Shown here: in pieces, positions 6,193 to 6,301 of the stretch
Numbering within the stretch: position 1 is the stretch's first letter
Layout of the letters: each line of letters opens with the position of its first letter
Origin: Bifidobacteriaceae bacterium
GTDB taxonomy: Bacteria; Actinomycetota; Actinomycetes; Actinomycetales; WQXJ01
Assembly: GCA_031266115.1 (NCBI GenBank)
Contig: JAISBQ010000249.1
Span: 1-6,301, forward strand
Direction of reading: 5' to 3'
Length of the DNA stretch: 6,301 bases
Made by a program: the position numbers and the translations under genes
Notes under the pieces: model-generated
The model's database searches: none
The model's input: only the letters and a program-made list of their open reading frames with translations
Told to the model about the DNA's origin: nothing

Positions 6193-6301
6193 CTATGGTT
6201 GGTTGTCAAGGAGGATGTGGGTGAGTTGGCGGTGGAGTTGGCGGGTGATGTGGCGTTTGAGGCAGCGTCGGGCTTCGCGGGGGGTTTTGCCTTGGGTGGT
6301 G
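6193..6301 (-). CDS. IS110-family transposase, C-terminal end (partial, runs off window)
   Basis: The minus strand from the window edge is open for 35 codons and ends in TAG at 6195-6193. The peptide contains GKTPREARRCLKRHI and ends in LDNQP. The KTPREARRCLKRH pattern is the typical C-terminal tail of IS110-family (DEDD plus serine) transposases from actinobacteria. The remainder of the enzyme, including its catalytic residues, lies beyond position 6301, so intactness cannot be judged. In this orientation the element's terminal end should be a short distance below 6193, in or beside the polypurine tract. IS110 elements lack standard inverted repeats and usually make no target duplication, so the exact boundary cannot be read here. 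The call rests on recognising a short motif. Confidence 0.72.
   Translation of the reverse strand, partial: TTQGKTPREARRCLKRHITRQLHRQLTHILLDNQP

Overview
The window looks like chromosome of a high-GC Gram-positive bacterium (Actinomycetota). Codon third positions are strongly G/C, the histidine kinase, stand-alone VKOR-family protein and repeat-rich secreted protein are all of kinds common in that phylum, and a transposase fragment of actinobacterial IS110 type sits at the right edge. The genus cannot be fixed from the sequence alone.

Layout, left to right. Positions 2-958 (+) hold the C-terminal part of a membrane sensor histidine kinase; its N-terminus lies outside the window. After 49 bp and a good ribosome binding site comes a class-III PLP-dependent aminotransferase (1008-2342, +). 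The next two genes are on the opposite strand and converge on it: a VKOR-family membrane oxidoreductase (2399-3109, -) and, upstream of it in transcription order, a large secreted protein of about 891 residues (3276-5951, -). The secreted protein has a signal sequence, a Pro/Thr-rich linker encoded by a 60-bp tandem duplication, and six DUF11/DUF7507-like beta-sandwich repeats. Between 5952 and 6192 lies a gene-free stretch with a striking polypyrimidine/polypurine tract. The last 109 bases encode the C-terminus of an IS110-family transposase (-), so an insertion sequence borders the locus on the right.

How the genes might work together. The kinase and aminotransferase are co-directional and close enough for co-transcription, but nothing in the sequence ties their functions. 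The large secreted protein and the VKOR protein are also co-directional, 166 bp apart. VKOR proteins drive disulfide formation in exported proteins, but the secreted neighbour has only one cysteine, so it is unlikely to be its main substrate.

I see no CRISPR array, tRNA, rRNA or clear new defence system. The less ordinary features are the anchor-less repeat protein, the G-rich tract beside the IS end, the 35-bp direct repeat that contains the stop codon of the large gene, and the internal 60-bp duplication.
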